Shown in pieces: positions 34,331 through 46,600 of a stretch of 64,000 nucleotides of DNA. The DNA comes from Rosa chinensis (lineage: Eukaryota > Streptophyta > Magnoliopsida > Rosales > Rosaceae). A program made the position numbers and the translations under genes. The notes below the pieces were generated by a model. It searched no databases. It worked only from the letters and a program-made list of their open reading frames with translations, and had not been told where the DNA came from. Every line of letters begins with the position of its first letter. The stretch's first letter is position 1. Where the stretch lies: positions 54,173,612 through 54,237,611 of the forward strand of contig NC_037091.1 in assembly GCF_002994745.2 (NCBI RefSeq). The letters run 5' to 3'.

Positions 34331-35916
34331 TAAGCGAATATACATACAGTATATACAAGTACATACAGTATATATACTATACATGTACACAGGGACAAAT
34401 GATAGGTCGACATTCGACAATATCAGATCTGAGTAGGGAAAAGGTCAAACTTAAGCAGCGGGAAGCTAATTGCTTGTCTTTCCTTCATCATCACCATCAA
34501 CACGTCAGTCCCTCAGTCGATATGTACTAATAATATTCAATCTATAAAGATCCTTTTTGACCCTTAATTGTTCTTCCTTTCTGAAATGCCTACCTTTCTA
34601 TCAATGTTAATCATGGCTTTGAGCCCACCTCAAATCTTAGTGCATGTTTTCTTCGAGCGATCAGCTCCAATATCCTTGGCTGAACTTCCCATGTTTCGCG
34701 AAAGTAATTTCAAATGCCGGTTGTAAGCACATGGTGTGGTTTCTCATCTCACTGAAAAAAATAATAATAATAATAATAACAAGTGAGAAGATCATTTTCA
34801 TTAATTAGGACGTGTTAGAATACATATTTCTTGTAAAATATTATTCAGGACATTCTCTTCATGTCCTCTCTATCTATTACACAGTTTCATTAATGATTAA
34901 GACAGTACTAAGCATGTTTTAAACAAAAAAATGGACACTTTTTTACCGACGAAATTACATAGTTAAAAAGTCTTTCATAAAAAAAGTAAACGTTTTAGCT
35001 AGCGATGAATCTCTTGTCAGAAATACAGGAAACATTTTTGCGTATACACGTCTCTCATAAAAGAGGTACACATGTTCTCCAATAAATATTCGTTGGCGAA
35101 ACTTTTTCGTAAAAAAAAAAATAAAAAATAAAAAAAGACTTTTTATACGTTAAAATACTAAATTATAAAATAGATCTAGCACATTTATAGTTTAGACTTT
35201 AGACTTTAGAAGGAAATCTTTCATATCGTTCGAGATTCGTCCTACAATATAGGGTTAAAGAACCAAAATTTACGGTGGCCCTTCAAATGGACTTCTATTG
35301 ATGTATACTGAACATTACATGTGCTTGTGAGTTAATTCGTTGAACGATGTTGTTGCTGTGTGTCCCTTAAAGTAAAGGAGTAGTGATTTGTAACTTTGAA
35401 TGTAGCAATCAAAGGCTTGTTTAGATAGATCTGGGGTCAATGGTCAACCGTTGACTGACATATTGGAGCAAAGCAAATGGAAACTCGTGAGTTGGTGATT
35501 ATACAATCACTACCAGATAGAGCTTTTTCTCCTCCATTTTGATGATGAATGTATGGCTTTGCTTTCTAGTTTCTACAAGTACTTACTTGTTCCACCACCT
35601 TTTTCGAATTCCATCATGAACTCTCAAAAAGAAGTGGCAGCAGATATATAGAAGGAGATGGATTATAGTGCTCTCTTGCTTTGCAGCTTTGGCTTTTTGG
35701 TCAAGTCACTTCTTTTAAGAAGATTGATATATATATATATATATATATATGGAGGTGTGACAATCCATCCCACCCCTATGATATGAAATAGTGAAATTTT
35801 GTAATGTCTAATACCAAACCTACCTAAATCTATTTAGATACCAAGGTCTTTTGGGGTGACTCTGTCCCACTACTCCACTCATCCATTCAAAGTGAGCATT
35901 CATCATATATTTGATA
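34331..35916. other. Intergenic DNA downstream of first LRR gene
   Basis: No gene found. AT-rich, with short (ATA)n near 34757 and an (AT)n microsatellite at about 35728-35750. Short ORFs are chance frames. Confidence 0.6.
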
Positions 35917-36108
35917 GTGGAACACAATAACTATGTGACGCACATGTTAGGGATTAATTATCTAGATTAACGTTATAGACAAAAATGGGTACCGTAAATT
36001 GAGAGGATGGATGTGGAACACAATAACTATGTGACGCACATGTTGGGGATTAACTATCTAGATTAACGTTATAGACAAAGACGGGTACCGTAAATTGAGA
36101 GGATGGAT
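35917..36108. repeat. 96-bp tandem duplication
   Basis: Two adjacent copies (35917-36012, 36013-36108) beginning GTGGAACACAATAAC and differing at about four positions. No coding content; function unknown. Confidence 0.9.
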
Positions 36109-37436
36109 GTAAAATTCATTCTATTTCTATTTGGATAAGTAAATTGTTCGTATAAATGTTGTTCAAGTAAAATAGGATGATATACTATATTCCAACTATG
36201 AGAGAATACTCCTCTTATTTTATTATTGGAAATCAATTAGTATGAGACCGGAAAAAGATTTTTATATTTTTTTTAATCATTAAGTGTCATACGGAAGTGT
36301 TAAAAGTGATATAAATCATAAATGATACATATTAGAAGTCACTAATGGCTGATTTATAAAATACGTCAGACTAATGGATTTGAACTTAACTTCTTAATGG
36401 AGCTACTAAACTTCCTAGTGGAGCTAAAACTTTTGAACAAACGTACTAGATAGATAGCGACCCTAAATTTATCATCACACTAACCCTAAAAAGACGAGTC
36501 TCACATGCATGCCTACTAGAATCACCAGTATCTCTAATTCTCACTTTGTTAGTGGGGGAGTGGACCTCCAGGTCCTTATATTAACATCCAAAACCAAATA
36601 ATTGTTCTGCATATGTCCTTTGTAATGTTGAAATGCTATGACGCTTTAGACAGATTCTCCAACAAACTACATATACTTGGAAACCAATGGAAGCCAAAAA
36701 AATTTGTTGGTGCAATCTGGTTGACATTCGAAAGGTTGGAACCCTGTTCCCTTTGAATTAAAGTAGGCCTCTGAATACGAATCTGGGTATCATCAAAGTG
36801 TTCTTATACTTAATCCAAACTAATCCAGTAAAAGAGATAAAAGAGATTTGCATATATACAAACAAAGCGAGCAGACTAGGGTTAGAGGGTGAGTCCCGAC
36901 CACTACAGATTCCAAGTTGCAGATGCAGCATTATTCCCCATATATATGCTCTGCAAAATTGTCCATATCTATATCTATATATGCTTCTTTAACCTCCTCG
37001 GGGAATACAGAAGAAAAAGATAATCAAATTTACTGGTTCATTTTAAGAGAAGAAAAGTTTATTTATAGATCTGGATGAGTGTCAGCTTGCTTAAAACAAG
37101 GTTTTTAGGGTTAAAACAAATGCTAGATGATACACACAATTGGTCAGTGATAATAATTTCTGTGCAGGTATTAGTTTATAGAAAGAAGTATGGTTTTGGC
37201 TCCGACAGAGTTCAAATGATATGTCTGGATTTTCCTCTCTGTTTTCAAGAAGTACTGGCATGCACGCAAACCTCTACTCTATCTCTTGTGTAGTCTAGTC
37301 TCTATTTCCATTATTATTGTCAGATGTTATAGCATCAGAAAGGAAAAACAGAACAATACAAAAACAAAAAACTTTTTTGTTGGGTGAATTTTCTTTTGGT
37401 TCGTGATTTAATTTTATGATATCACCTTTGAAAAAA
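36109..37436. other. Intergenic DNA
   Basis: No supported gene or element. Short frames (for example 36798-36992 and 37075-37293) have no domain or splice support. Confidence 0.6.
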
Positions 37437-37832
37437 CTATAAGAGTTGATAATCTAGTTCATCTCTCGCAAAAGGAGTTTAAAATAGATATCGACAATTG
37501 AGTTGTGAATTTAAGAGCATTTTTAGTAATACTAGCTATTTTTTAGTTAGATTTTAGCTAAAATAGCTAAATTTCATTTTGACTAAACACTTTATAAATA
37601 CGTCTGCAATAGTGCTCTCTATTTTATATAGTTTTGAATTTATATTATTTTTTAAATGAAAATTAAATACTTTAAATGTACTTATAAATTACATAAAATA
37701 ACTCAAAAATAATGTTTTAAATTATAGAGAGTCTAATCTCACTCTCTATATTTAGGAGCGAGATACCTAAAAGTTATAATAGAGAGTTTGAAGAGTCTAG
37801 TGCAGCTGCTAAATATATAAAAAGCTATAAGA

Positions 37833-37869
<37 letters not shown>

Positions 37870-38261
37870 TATAAGAGTTGATAATCTAGTTCATCTCTCG
37901 CAAAAGGAGTTTAAAATAGATATGACAATTGAGTTGTGAACCTAAGAGCATCTTTAGCAATACTAGCCATTTTTTAGTTAGATTTTGGCTAAAGTAGCTA
38001 AAAAATCATTTTGGCTATACACTTTAGTAATACATTTGCACTAGTGCTCTCTATTTTATCTAGTTTTGAATATATATTATTTTTTAAATGAAGATTAAAT
38101 ACTTTAAATGTACTTATAAATTACATAAAATAACTCAAAAATAATGTTTTAAATTATAGAGAGTCTCATCCCGCTCTCTATATTTAGGAGCGAGATAGCT
38201 AAAAGTTATAATGGAGAGTCGCTGAGGAGTCTGGTGCAACTGCTAAAATATATAAAAAGCT
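37437..38261. repeat. Duplicated MITE-like repeat (two copies of about 390 bp)
   Basis: Copies at 37437-37826 and 37869-38261 share long stretches (CTATAAGAGTTGATAATC..., GAGCATYTTTAGYAATACTAG..., AGCTAAA-rich middle) at roughly 90% identity by eye. They are separated by an (AT)n run at 37836-37864. The inner GAGCAT...TAGC.../AGCTAAA composition resembles non-autonomous DNA transposons of plants. Ends and family were not resolved. Confidence 0.7.
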
Positions 38262-38358
38262 AAACACGTTCTCCAAAATAGCTAAAGAGCCAAAATAGAG
38301 AATATGCTAAAAATATTCTACGTACAAAAATTGACAGTTTAACTAAGAATTAAATCTA

Positions 38359-38750
38359 TTGCTCATCATGCTAAGTTCTATTGGGGTGATTTGGAAAATG
38401 AAGAACCCCTTGCTCATCATACATATGCTCAGGCTGAGATAAGTCTGTTGTGATCCTAGTTTGATGAGGGTGAAGCAACTCTGGAAGATGAGAATCTTCT
38501 TAAGTCTCTCTCAAAGTCTCAAAATAAAAAATTGAAGGCCAAGAGAGATTCATGAGATCCTTATCCTACTCGTAATCGGATGCCCATTGTGCGTCTTGAT
38601 CTTTGATTCAATCAGCTCTGCTTAATCTTACTTATGTTTGGTTGCCTTTTGATTTAATTGTTTCTTCTAAGAGGTCTTGGCTTCATGTCCCCCCTTATGT
38701 GCTATCTCTTTTATTTAATAAATTATTCCGATCGTCAAAAAAAAACAAAA
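38359..38750 (+). mobile_element. 5'-truncated LINE fragment with 18-bp duplication
   Basis: Flanked by AACTAAGAATTAAATCTA at 38341-38358 and 38751-38768. The insert ends in an A-run (38737-38750), so it is plus-oriented. It reads as scraps of a LINE ORF end plus 3' UTR, with stops. About 392 bp remain of what is normally several kb. Confidence 0.8.
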
Positions 38751-38768
38751 AACTAAGAATTAAATCTA

Positions 38769-40640
38769 CAAGTAAGAATTAAAAGTTTATCTTAAGCAAT
38801 TATGTACATAATTATATGAAGCTATTATAATTACAATTATGAATGAAATATAAGTGATCTAACACTGCACCTTTAGGTGTAATTGATCAATACAAGTCAT
38901 CCAACGATGAAAGAAGGGGAATTTGATTCTACACTCAAATTCACACACCCCTTTTAGAATAAACCCATCCATAAGAGTGTTTTAATATACACCCAAACCA
39001 ATTAATTAGGTTTATTCAAAATATAAAAAAAAACCTTTTAAATAGGATAAATATTAAAACCCAATGTTGTTAAGAATTACTAAAGCTGCCACTATCAAAT
39101 TCCCCATTCACTTATTAAATATATAGGATTAATATTAAAATCCAGTCTTGCTGCTGATGGAAGTCATGAAACGGCTGCCCATAGACGTTGCTCAGAATTA
39201 CTCAACCCTTGATTCCAACAATTGAAAACTCTCCTCTAGGGTTGGAGGTTATGTAATCTCCACATTCAAAAGCCTAATCTCTACATTCAAAGCCGATATC
39301 AATATCTCCACAATCATGCGATTATGTTTTTGATTTCATGCATGTTGTGATTGTGATATAAATGGATCGTACAATCAAAGGTTGGTGGGTTGCCTTTGTT
39401 CAACTGCATACTCCTTTAATCTGATTGGCATGGTTGATGAGCATTGTGTTTGCTACATATTCAATAGCTGTGTGTCTTCCTGACGAAGAGGTATCTATTT
39501 TGTGATTTTTCAGGGTTTATGCTATTGAATATGTATAATAGACTCTACAAGTTCTTGATTGCATATTTCTTTTTCCTCTTATTGTTTCTCAATAGATTCT
39601 ACAAGTTCCATAAGAATACTCCCACCTAGAGTTTAGGTGCTAAATAGGAATATCTCCACAAAAGGATGTTTAATCACGTTGAGAAATCTACGGAATCTAA
39701 TAGGAATATCTACACAAACATATTTACTAAAAAATAGCAAATATATAGATCAAATCTGAAAGGAAGAGATATACAATAATTAAGGCAATTAATCTTTTTA
39801 AATAAGGAATATCTACACAAACCATATCAGTTATATACCATAATTAAGACTATTAATCACATTGAGATATCTAATAATAGGAATATCTACATAAACATAT
39901 CTACTAAAAAATGACAAATATATAGATCAAATCAGAAAGGAAGAGATATACAATACTTAAGGCAATTAATCATTTTTAAATAAGGGAAAATAAATTGATT
40001 GTATTAAATTCTAATTTGTGTTTATAATTGATGCCATATTTAAATTCAAAAAAAAAAATCTATATTTGAGGAATATTTTCCTTATTCAATCAGAAGTGTA
40101 AAATAGTCGAACTAAAAAAACGTAAAAAAACTTAATTATAGACTTAAAACCTATAAGGAAGGTTTAATTATGTGAATGAGTGTAGATTAAAAGAAAATAT
40201 AGGAATGAGTTTTTCTTAATAGGAGCTTCACTTTTTGGATTTTTTTTTTCTAATTTTCTCATGAGGGAATGATATCTCTTTTTGTTAGTCCATACGGAAA
40301 ATTGGTTTGTTGTAACTTGTACCATGCTACCATAATATTTCCAATTTTTATGTTATATGCGTTACTTGAAAATTAGACTTTGCTGTCACATGAGATATGA
40401 AAACTTGAATCCAGGAAAACAAGTAACATTTGATAATAGAAATTGATGATCAACGTTTGAAGGAAAATGCATGGAACATAACAGAAGCTTTAAACCAAAA
40501 AGAAAACAGAAATATATAACTAAAATTGAAATAAAATAAACAATAATAGAATACACAATACGAGACACCCCCATTAGACTTTCGGTAATTACTGTTACTG
40601 TTTTGCTGCACAAAGAGCACTCCTTTCTCTTTTTTTATGG
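38769..40640. other. Intergenic DNA upstream of second LRR gene
   Basis: AT-rich, with no supported gene. Includes a direct duplication of about 135 bp (39670-39809 and 39852-39985; shared AGGAATATCTACA..., AAGGAAGAGATATACAAT). Small frames near 40386-40665 on the minus strand lack support. Confidence 0.6.
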
Positions 40641-40704
40641 GCTCGATAAATAAATCCCCCCACAAAGCTTTGATTCCTTGCTTCCTTGCTTTGAAGCAAT
40701 TTGC

Positions 40705-40740
<36 letters not shown>
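40641..40740 (+). promoter_or_regulatory. Promoter/5' UTR region with (CT)n of the second LRR gene
   Basis: An A/T-rich TATA-like GATAAATAAAT (about 40645) lies about 200 bp before the ATG. A (CT)n run covers 40709-40738. CT repeats in 5' UTRs are common in plant genes and can affect expression. Start-site placement is inferred. Confidence 0.5.
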
Positions 40741-40841
40741 TCAGTCCCTCTGTCTCTCTGAATCTTTAAGGTCCAACTACTCCTGCTTTTAAGTTTCAAC
40801 GACCCCAACTCGATCAGATCAAAGCTTTTACTCTTTTGCAA

Positions 40842-42421
40842 ATGGCGATGTGGGCTCTGCTTCATCTTCTCACCACCGCCTTCGTTTTCTCTTGGCCATT
40901 GACACCCGCCACTGCAAACTTAGAAGGTAAACCTGCAACAAACTCAGTTCATCAAAGCCATTCACTTGCTTCATTGTGTTCTTATTAATGAAATGAAACA
41001 GGGGATGCTCTCTTTGCTTTGAGAAGAGCTGTCAAGGACCCGAACAATGTTCTCCAGAGCTGGGATCCAACCTTGGTTGATCCCTGCACTTGGTTTCACG
41101 TCACCTGCGATGGCGATAATCGAGTCACTCGACTGTAATAACTCCACTTTAACCATTTTCAAAGTTTCTCTTAAAGCTTTGTGCTTATTGTCTCTGTTTT
41201 TATTTTTCCGTAAGCAAGCAGTACAATCATGACTCGTCCCGATTCTTTTTCAGAGACCTTGGAAATGCAAACCTGGTCGGTAGTCTAGTACCTGAGCTGG
41301 GCAAGCTCGAACGCCTTCAATATCTGTGAGTCTAACAATTTCATTTATTAATTTTCTTTATGTATTTTATGGGAGAGGTTTAGTCTGAACCTGGTGAAGG
41401 GTTTAATTGATCTGACCTACCTCACCAGCCAGAGAGTCCGTCACCGTCAGATCATGAATTTCGGAATTAAATGTCGCCGGCATTTATAGTGATGCTCATA
41501 GAGAAATTGGTTGTTGTGTCGCTGTTAATGGCGTTTTTAAAATTTTAGGGAACTGTACATGAACAACTTGACTGGTTCTATACCAAAAGAGCTGGGAGGA
41601 TTGAAGAGCCTTGTGAGCTTGGATCTCTACCACAACAACTTCACTGGGTCCATCCCTTCCTCGCTTTCCAACCTCTCCAATCTTAACTTCTTGTAAGCAA
41701 TCCCTTTCTTTGCTCTTTTTATTTTTTTAAACAAATAAATTCATGACTGTGACTAGTGTGGAATCATTTTTGGTCACTGTTTCTGTTCAAATATCAATTT
41801 TGCTATGTATTACACTGTTTTCAAATGTTTAAATCTTAAAATCTTGGTAACCGGTGTCAAACTCCGTCAAATTATCTTTTCCGGCTTTTCCTTTTCGCCG
41901 TCTACTTACGAGATCAAAATCAGAATTTAGCCAAAGCAGACGTGTACCATAAACATTTTGACCCATTTAGCTATTGGAACAGAAAAGACCTCACATGATG
42001 TTCAATGCAGGCGGCTAAACGGTAACAGACTGACCGGAACTATACCGAGGAAACTTACAAAACTCGGAAGCCTCAAAATCTTGTAAGCCTTTCACTACGC
42101 AATCTCCAAATGACGTATTCACTATTCATTGGTTCTGCTCATTAGGTTACGTTGAAAACTTGTGCAGTAATGTATCCAACAACGATCTATGTGGTACCTT
42201 CCCAACCTCAGGCTCCTTCTCCAAGTTCTCAGAAGAAAGGTAATCAACTACCATACATACACAAATTCAGAAGTTTGTTTTATCTCATTGTAAGGTTTTG
42301 ATTCTCAGTGGATTGTGTATGTACTTGTTTGTCTGGATGTAGTTTCAAGAATAACCCAAGATTGGAAGGACCAGAGCTGATGGGATTTGTCAGATACGAT
42401 ATTACAGGAAACTGCAAATGA
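40842..42421 (+). CDS. Secreted LRR protein, LRR1-like / SERK-ectodomain-like (218 aa)
   Basis: Seven exons: 40842-40926, 41002-41134, 41254-41325, 41549-41692, 42011-42082, 42168-42239, 42343-42421. They join in frame to 218 codons plus TGA, the usual length of this family (for example Arabidopsis At5g21090). The signal peptide [20 protein letters not shown] precedes [14 protein letters not shown] and the LRRNT cap PCTWFHVTC. LRRs of the LxLxxNxLTGxIP type follow, then a tail with [10 protein letters not shown]. There is no transmembrane or kinase domain, so it would act in the apoplast, perhaps binding receptor kinases as SERK ectodomains do (inference). The 72-bp, 144-bp and 72-bp LRR exons match the paralogue at 32761 exactly in length, so the two are tandem duplicates. 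The nearer ATG at 40848 is an alternative start. Confidence 0.93.
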
Positions 42422-43639
42422 TGTGTACCACTCACTACCAGGATGCAACAAAGTGTTGCCAATTCCACCTCCATAATCAAAAATCCCACCTATATTTAAA
42501 TGTAAACCTTTTGCTATTCGGAAGCTTCTAAACATCGTGTTTCATTAATATAAATCCTACAATTTTGTACAACGAGGAAGCCTTCGCATTAAGCATAGAA
42601 AACTACCATCTCCATGTTAGGGGTGCCTTTTCAATCACCCTCCTCTAATACCTACTCCTGGAGAATATGCACTTATTTGTGAAGTCAGTTTCAGCCAAGC
42701 ATGGATAAGCTGATGATTATTTTTACAGCATATAGATACAAGGAATGAGCACAGAGCAAAGCAATAGTGCACCTAGGGATATGAGTATTCTTAGAGAAAC
42801 CAAAAAAGTTAAAAGCTGTGTTATAAGCCAGCCTCATGATTCCTGAAACACAACTTACCTCCGGACTTGGATTTTAATTCTTAATCAGTTGCACAAATTA
42901 CTTAACAGCCATTTCTTATGGAATTTCAATATTACTATGGCCAATATACGTGCTGTGGGGGGGAAGATGTGTTCTAAGTGGAACAAATGAGTATTAACTA
43001 TTAATTGATGGGGGAAAAGAAATTGCAAAATTTCTCAGATGATGGAACAAATGGCTAGTAATTATACAATTTAAAGCCACATGCCGTTATATAAAAGGAC
43101 TAGCTAGTAAAATTGACCCCAAAAAAATGTCATGGACAAAAGGTATATTTACAAATGTGCACCTCTGGGGGCGGATGAGAAAGCTTTTTCCACCACAACA
43201 TTTTGTTGCCTGGTTAGAAACAAAATATCGCCAAAAATGAAATTAATCAATCTGCACCTGCATTCAAACAAATATATAGCCACTTAGAAACAAAAATATA
43301 CCAGGTCTCAAACTCGGAATGAAAAGAAAAAGGAGCAAGTTACACTGACACTACACTTCTGCCATTAAAAGTACATGTTGGATTCATGTCCTCTCTCGAG
43401 CCAACAAAAACCAACACATGTTGATACTTGATAATAATATTTTACCAACTTAACTATCTTGAAGCTTTATCTATAATCCAATTCATATATATTAGTCCAT
43501 AGGAGTTTTCAAGTAAAGAAAAGCATCAAGTATTATTACTACACAGCCTCAGAATTTATGTTTTACTGAAATGAAACAGTATAAATGGCTCATATTACCT
43601 CTAACTTGAACAGCCCGGACGACAATCTCAGAGCTGGTT
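42422..43639. other. Intergenic DNA between convergent genes
   Basis: 3' flanks of the LRR gene (plus) and the BAR-like gene (minus). No gene, element or structured repeat recognised. Confidence 0.6.
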
Positions 43640-46600
43640 TTATGATTTCTTAGGTGTGTTAGATAAGGCTATTGGACTCAAAGGAGGTGAAGCAACGTCT
43701 TCAGACTTTTCAGGAACAGGAAAAGCCTCCTGTGGTTCAGATACATGCAACTCCGTCACTCTAGGACTACTTGAGGGTATAGAGAAACTACGAGGGATGA
43801 TCTGAGGAGGTTTTGGCAAAGGAGCAGCTGTCGGTGACAACGGTGGTTTACTTGTAGTAGATTGCATTTGTGCTCTGGGGGCCAAGGGGGCTGAATGGCC
43901 AACAAGAGGTCTTGAAGACTTAGAGGTTAAGCCAACAGGAGGCCTAGGAAGCTCATGAAGCTCACTTATTTTAGGCGAGGACATAAAAGTAGGAGAAGCA
44001 TTTGGAGATACTTTAGGCGATACTGATGGAGGTTGAGGTATTGGATTTCTCAACAGAGGTCCAGAAAACATTTGGTGAGATCCCACTGACACAGGCTTGG
44101 AAGACGAATGCTTGCCTGTTAGAGGACCAGAAAATGCCTGTCTTTTTATTTTTTTAGAATCAAAAGCAGCCAGGGGATCCATCCCTAAATACACCATATG
44201 ACCTGCAAGAGGAGGGGGTAATCGATGGGATGCAATATTATTATTGCTCTCTCTGAGGACTGACTGGGCATTTATTACTGTTGGTCCAGCAGCTTTCTTA
44301 TCTCCCATGATCTTTTCATTATTTGGTTCCAAGGGTGATGAATGCCACAAATTCTGCTTTAGGCCACTTAAACTTGACTGTACAGTTTGGGGAACTGAAT
44401 TACCGGGTCCAGTAGAAACTGAATGGTTTGTATCAACAGGTGTGGGTAGTACATACGAGTGGAACTTCCGGGATAGTGATGGCTGCATGTGTCTCATTTT
44501 TTCAGCGCGGTCCAACTTATTTTCAGGAAATAGTGGGGCGGATTGGCTGACTGCCCTACCCTTAAACGAAAATGAATTCCTGCGAAGTCTGTCCTGCAAA
44601 TAGGCAGAATGATAGGCATGAGAAGAATAGCAAGATACAACAAATTAGAAGCTAGAACATCTTTAAGAAGAAATTTATAAAGACATTCTTGCAGGAATTG
44701 AGAATAAAGAAGTCTTCAGGTTCTAGGACTGCATAATGAAGATGTCTATATTTTAGTATGCGCCTGATGTACATAGATACAAAATGCAAGAGCAACCAGC
44801 CAAGAACTAAATTAGATTAGAAGACTACATTTCAATCTGGATCGTACATGATTATATAACTTCTAACATCTAAATGTAGTTATTTGTGTGATTACACTTC
44901 AGGCTACCTTCTTCTCTTGGAATTTATTCAAAATGAACTCAAATCACAATCTTTTGTTATATGAATCCAGCTGTGAACTATAGTGCATTACAAAGAGAAG
45001 AATACTAAGTGCATTATAATGGATATCTATTAATGAACAAGTAAATCAACAAAAAAAGCGGATGTTTACCTTCATAGCTTCCACACTGGATATCTTGGGA
45101 AAGGTGAGGTCCACCTGATCCAACTGCATTATCATTAAATCTCAAATCAAAATGACAAAATATATATATGTCAAAATGTTACAGAAAATCAACAAGAGGA
45201 CAGCTAAGGCACAAAACAGTAGCCACAGGAATGAAATGTTTCGAGTTTACATTAATAGTTCAGGTCCAAATCACTGTGTCGCGCACAATATTCTACAACT
45301 TGTAGAGTTAATACACATACATCTTACTTAAAAAACACGTTTCATATATAGCCATTTAAACTTTCTTTCGCATCTTTTAGCCATAGCTGTTTTAAAGTTT
45401 TCCTCTTTTTCGTCAAAAGCTTTTGTGCTTTCATGCAGCATAGATACATGGATGACTTATTAATGTATCATGTGCAAAAGTACATGGTTCTCCAAACATC
45501 TCAGATGCATATCAAGGGAACAACACTGTTTAATATAAGCAGAATGAATTGTAGTAAGAGTGTAAGACCTCCATTGAGCTTCGTGTTGTAGAAAGATCTG
45601 GCTCTCGCTCATTATGTCCATAGTCAAAGCTTAATTCTCCATCATCATTGACAAAAGAGGAATCATCATCATCATTATCATCGTCGTCGTTGTCACCATC
45701 CCCTTCATCATCTAGCCCATTGAACTTGTAATCAATATGCTGCTGTTCGGTTACCAATTTAACATGTGGTTCTACTGCTTCAACAGTACTAAGTGCCTTC
45801 TTGAAGAAGCACAACTGCTTAAGCACAAATCGAGAATAAAAACCCTTGGATAAAAATGAAGAAGAAGAACAACAACAACAACAACAAAAAAAAAAGAGGA
45901 AGAAAAAGGAATCACAAACCTGAGCAGCATGATGCCGAGCTGCCTGTGTGAGCAGACTACGAGATTGTCCTTGCTTCAGAGATTTCAACCGGAAAACAAA
46001 TAAACTTGCCTCGTCATCATATTCATCACGAGCAAGTTGTATTTGCTGCACAGAAAAGGTCTCTCCTTTTCCACCTCTTAACCTCCCTTTTTCTTTCTGT
46101 CTTTTTAACATATACTCGTATACATCTCTGCACATAATGCACCACATGAGAAGACATTCATCTGAATGAAGACATACAAGGTGTATTTTTATGATAAGTA
46201 CCTTTTCTCATCGCATTGGTTCTTCATCTCCTGTATCATCATGAAAGGACACACATAATTAACTTTTATATAGACAAATGAGATGTGTACATAGAAACAA
46301 GAAACCCTATCTAAAACGTTTGCTGTGCAAATTGAAGTATTTGAGAAAGATATTCACATTCTAAACAACAGAATTATTACTTGGAAAAACTATTTACAGA
46401 AAAGAAGAAAGGCGAATTCACAATAACCAAAACCCCAGCCCAGGAAAAGTTGTAAGCTTGAAACAATGAAAAAAGGAACAACAGACATGAAGGAACAAAT
46501 GGTTAACAGAAAAAAAAAGGTTGGAAACACCTACAGCAATGCATAATTTATGCATTAGAAAAAATCCAGTAGAACAGTTTTATAACTTCATCAGATCATT

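Noticed and set aside
44244..44603. 119-codon plus-strand ORF
   Set aside because: Antisense shadow of the last exon of the BAR-like gene.
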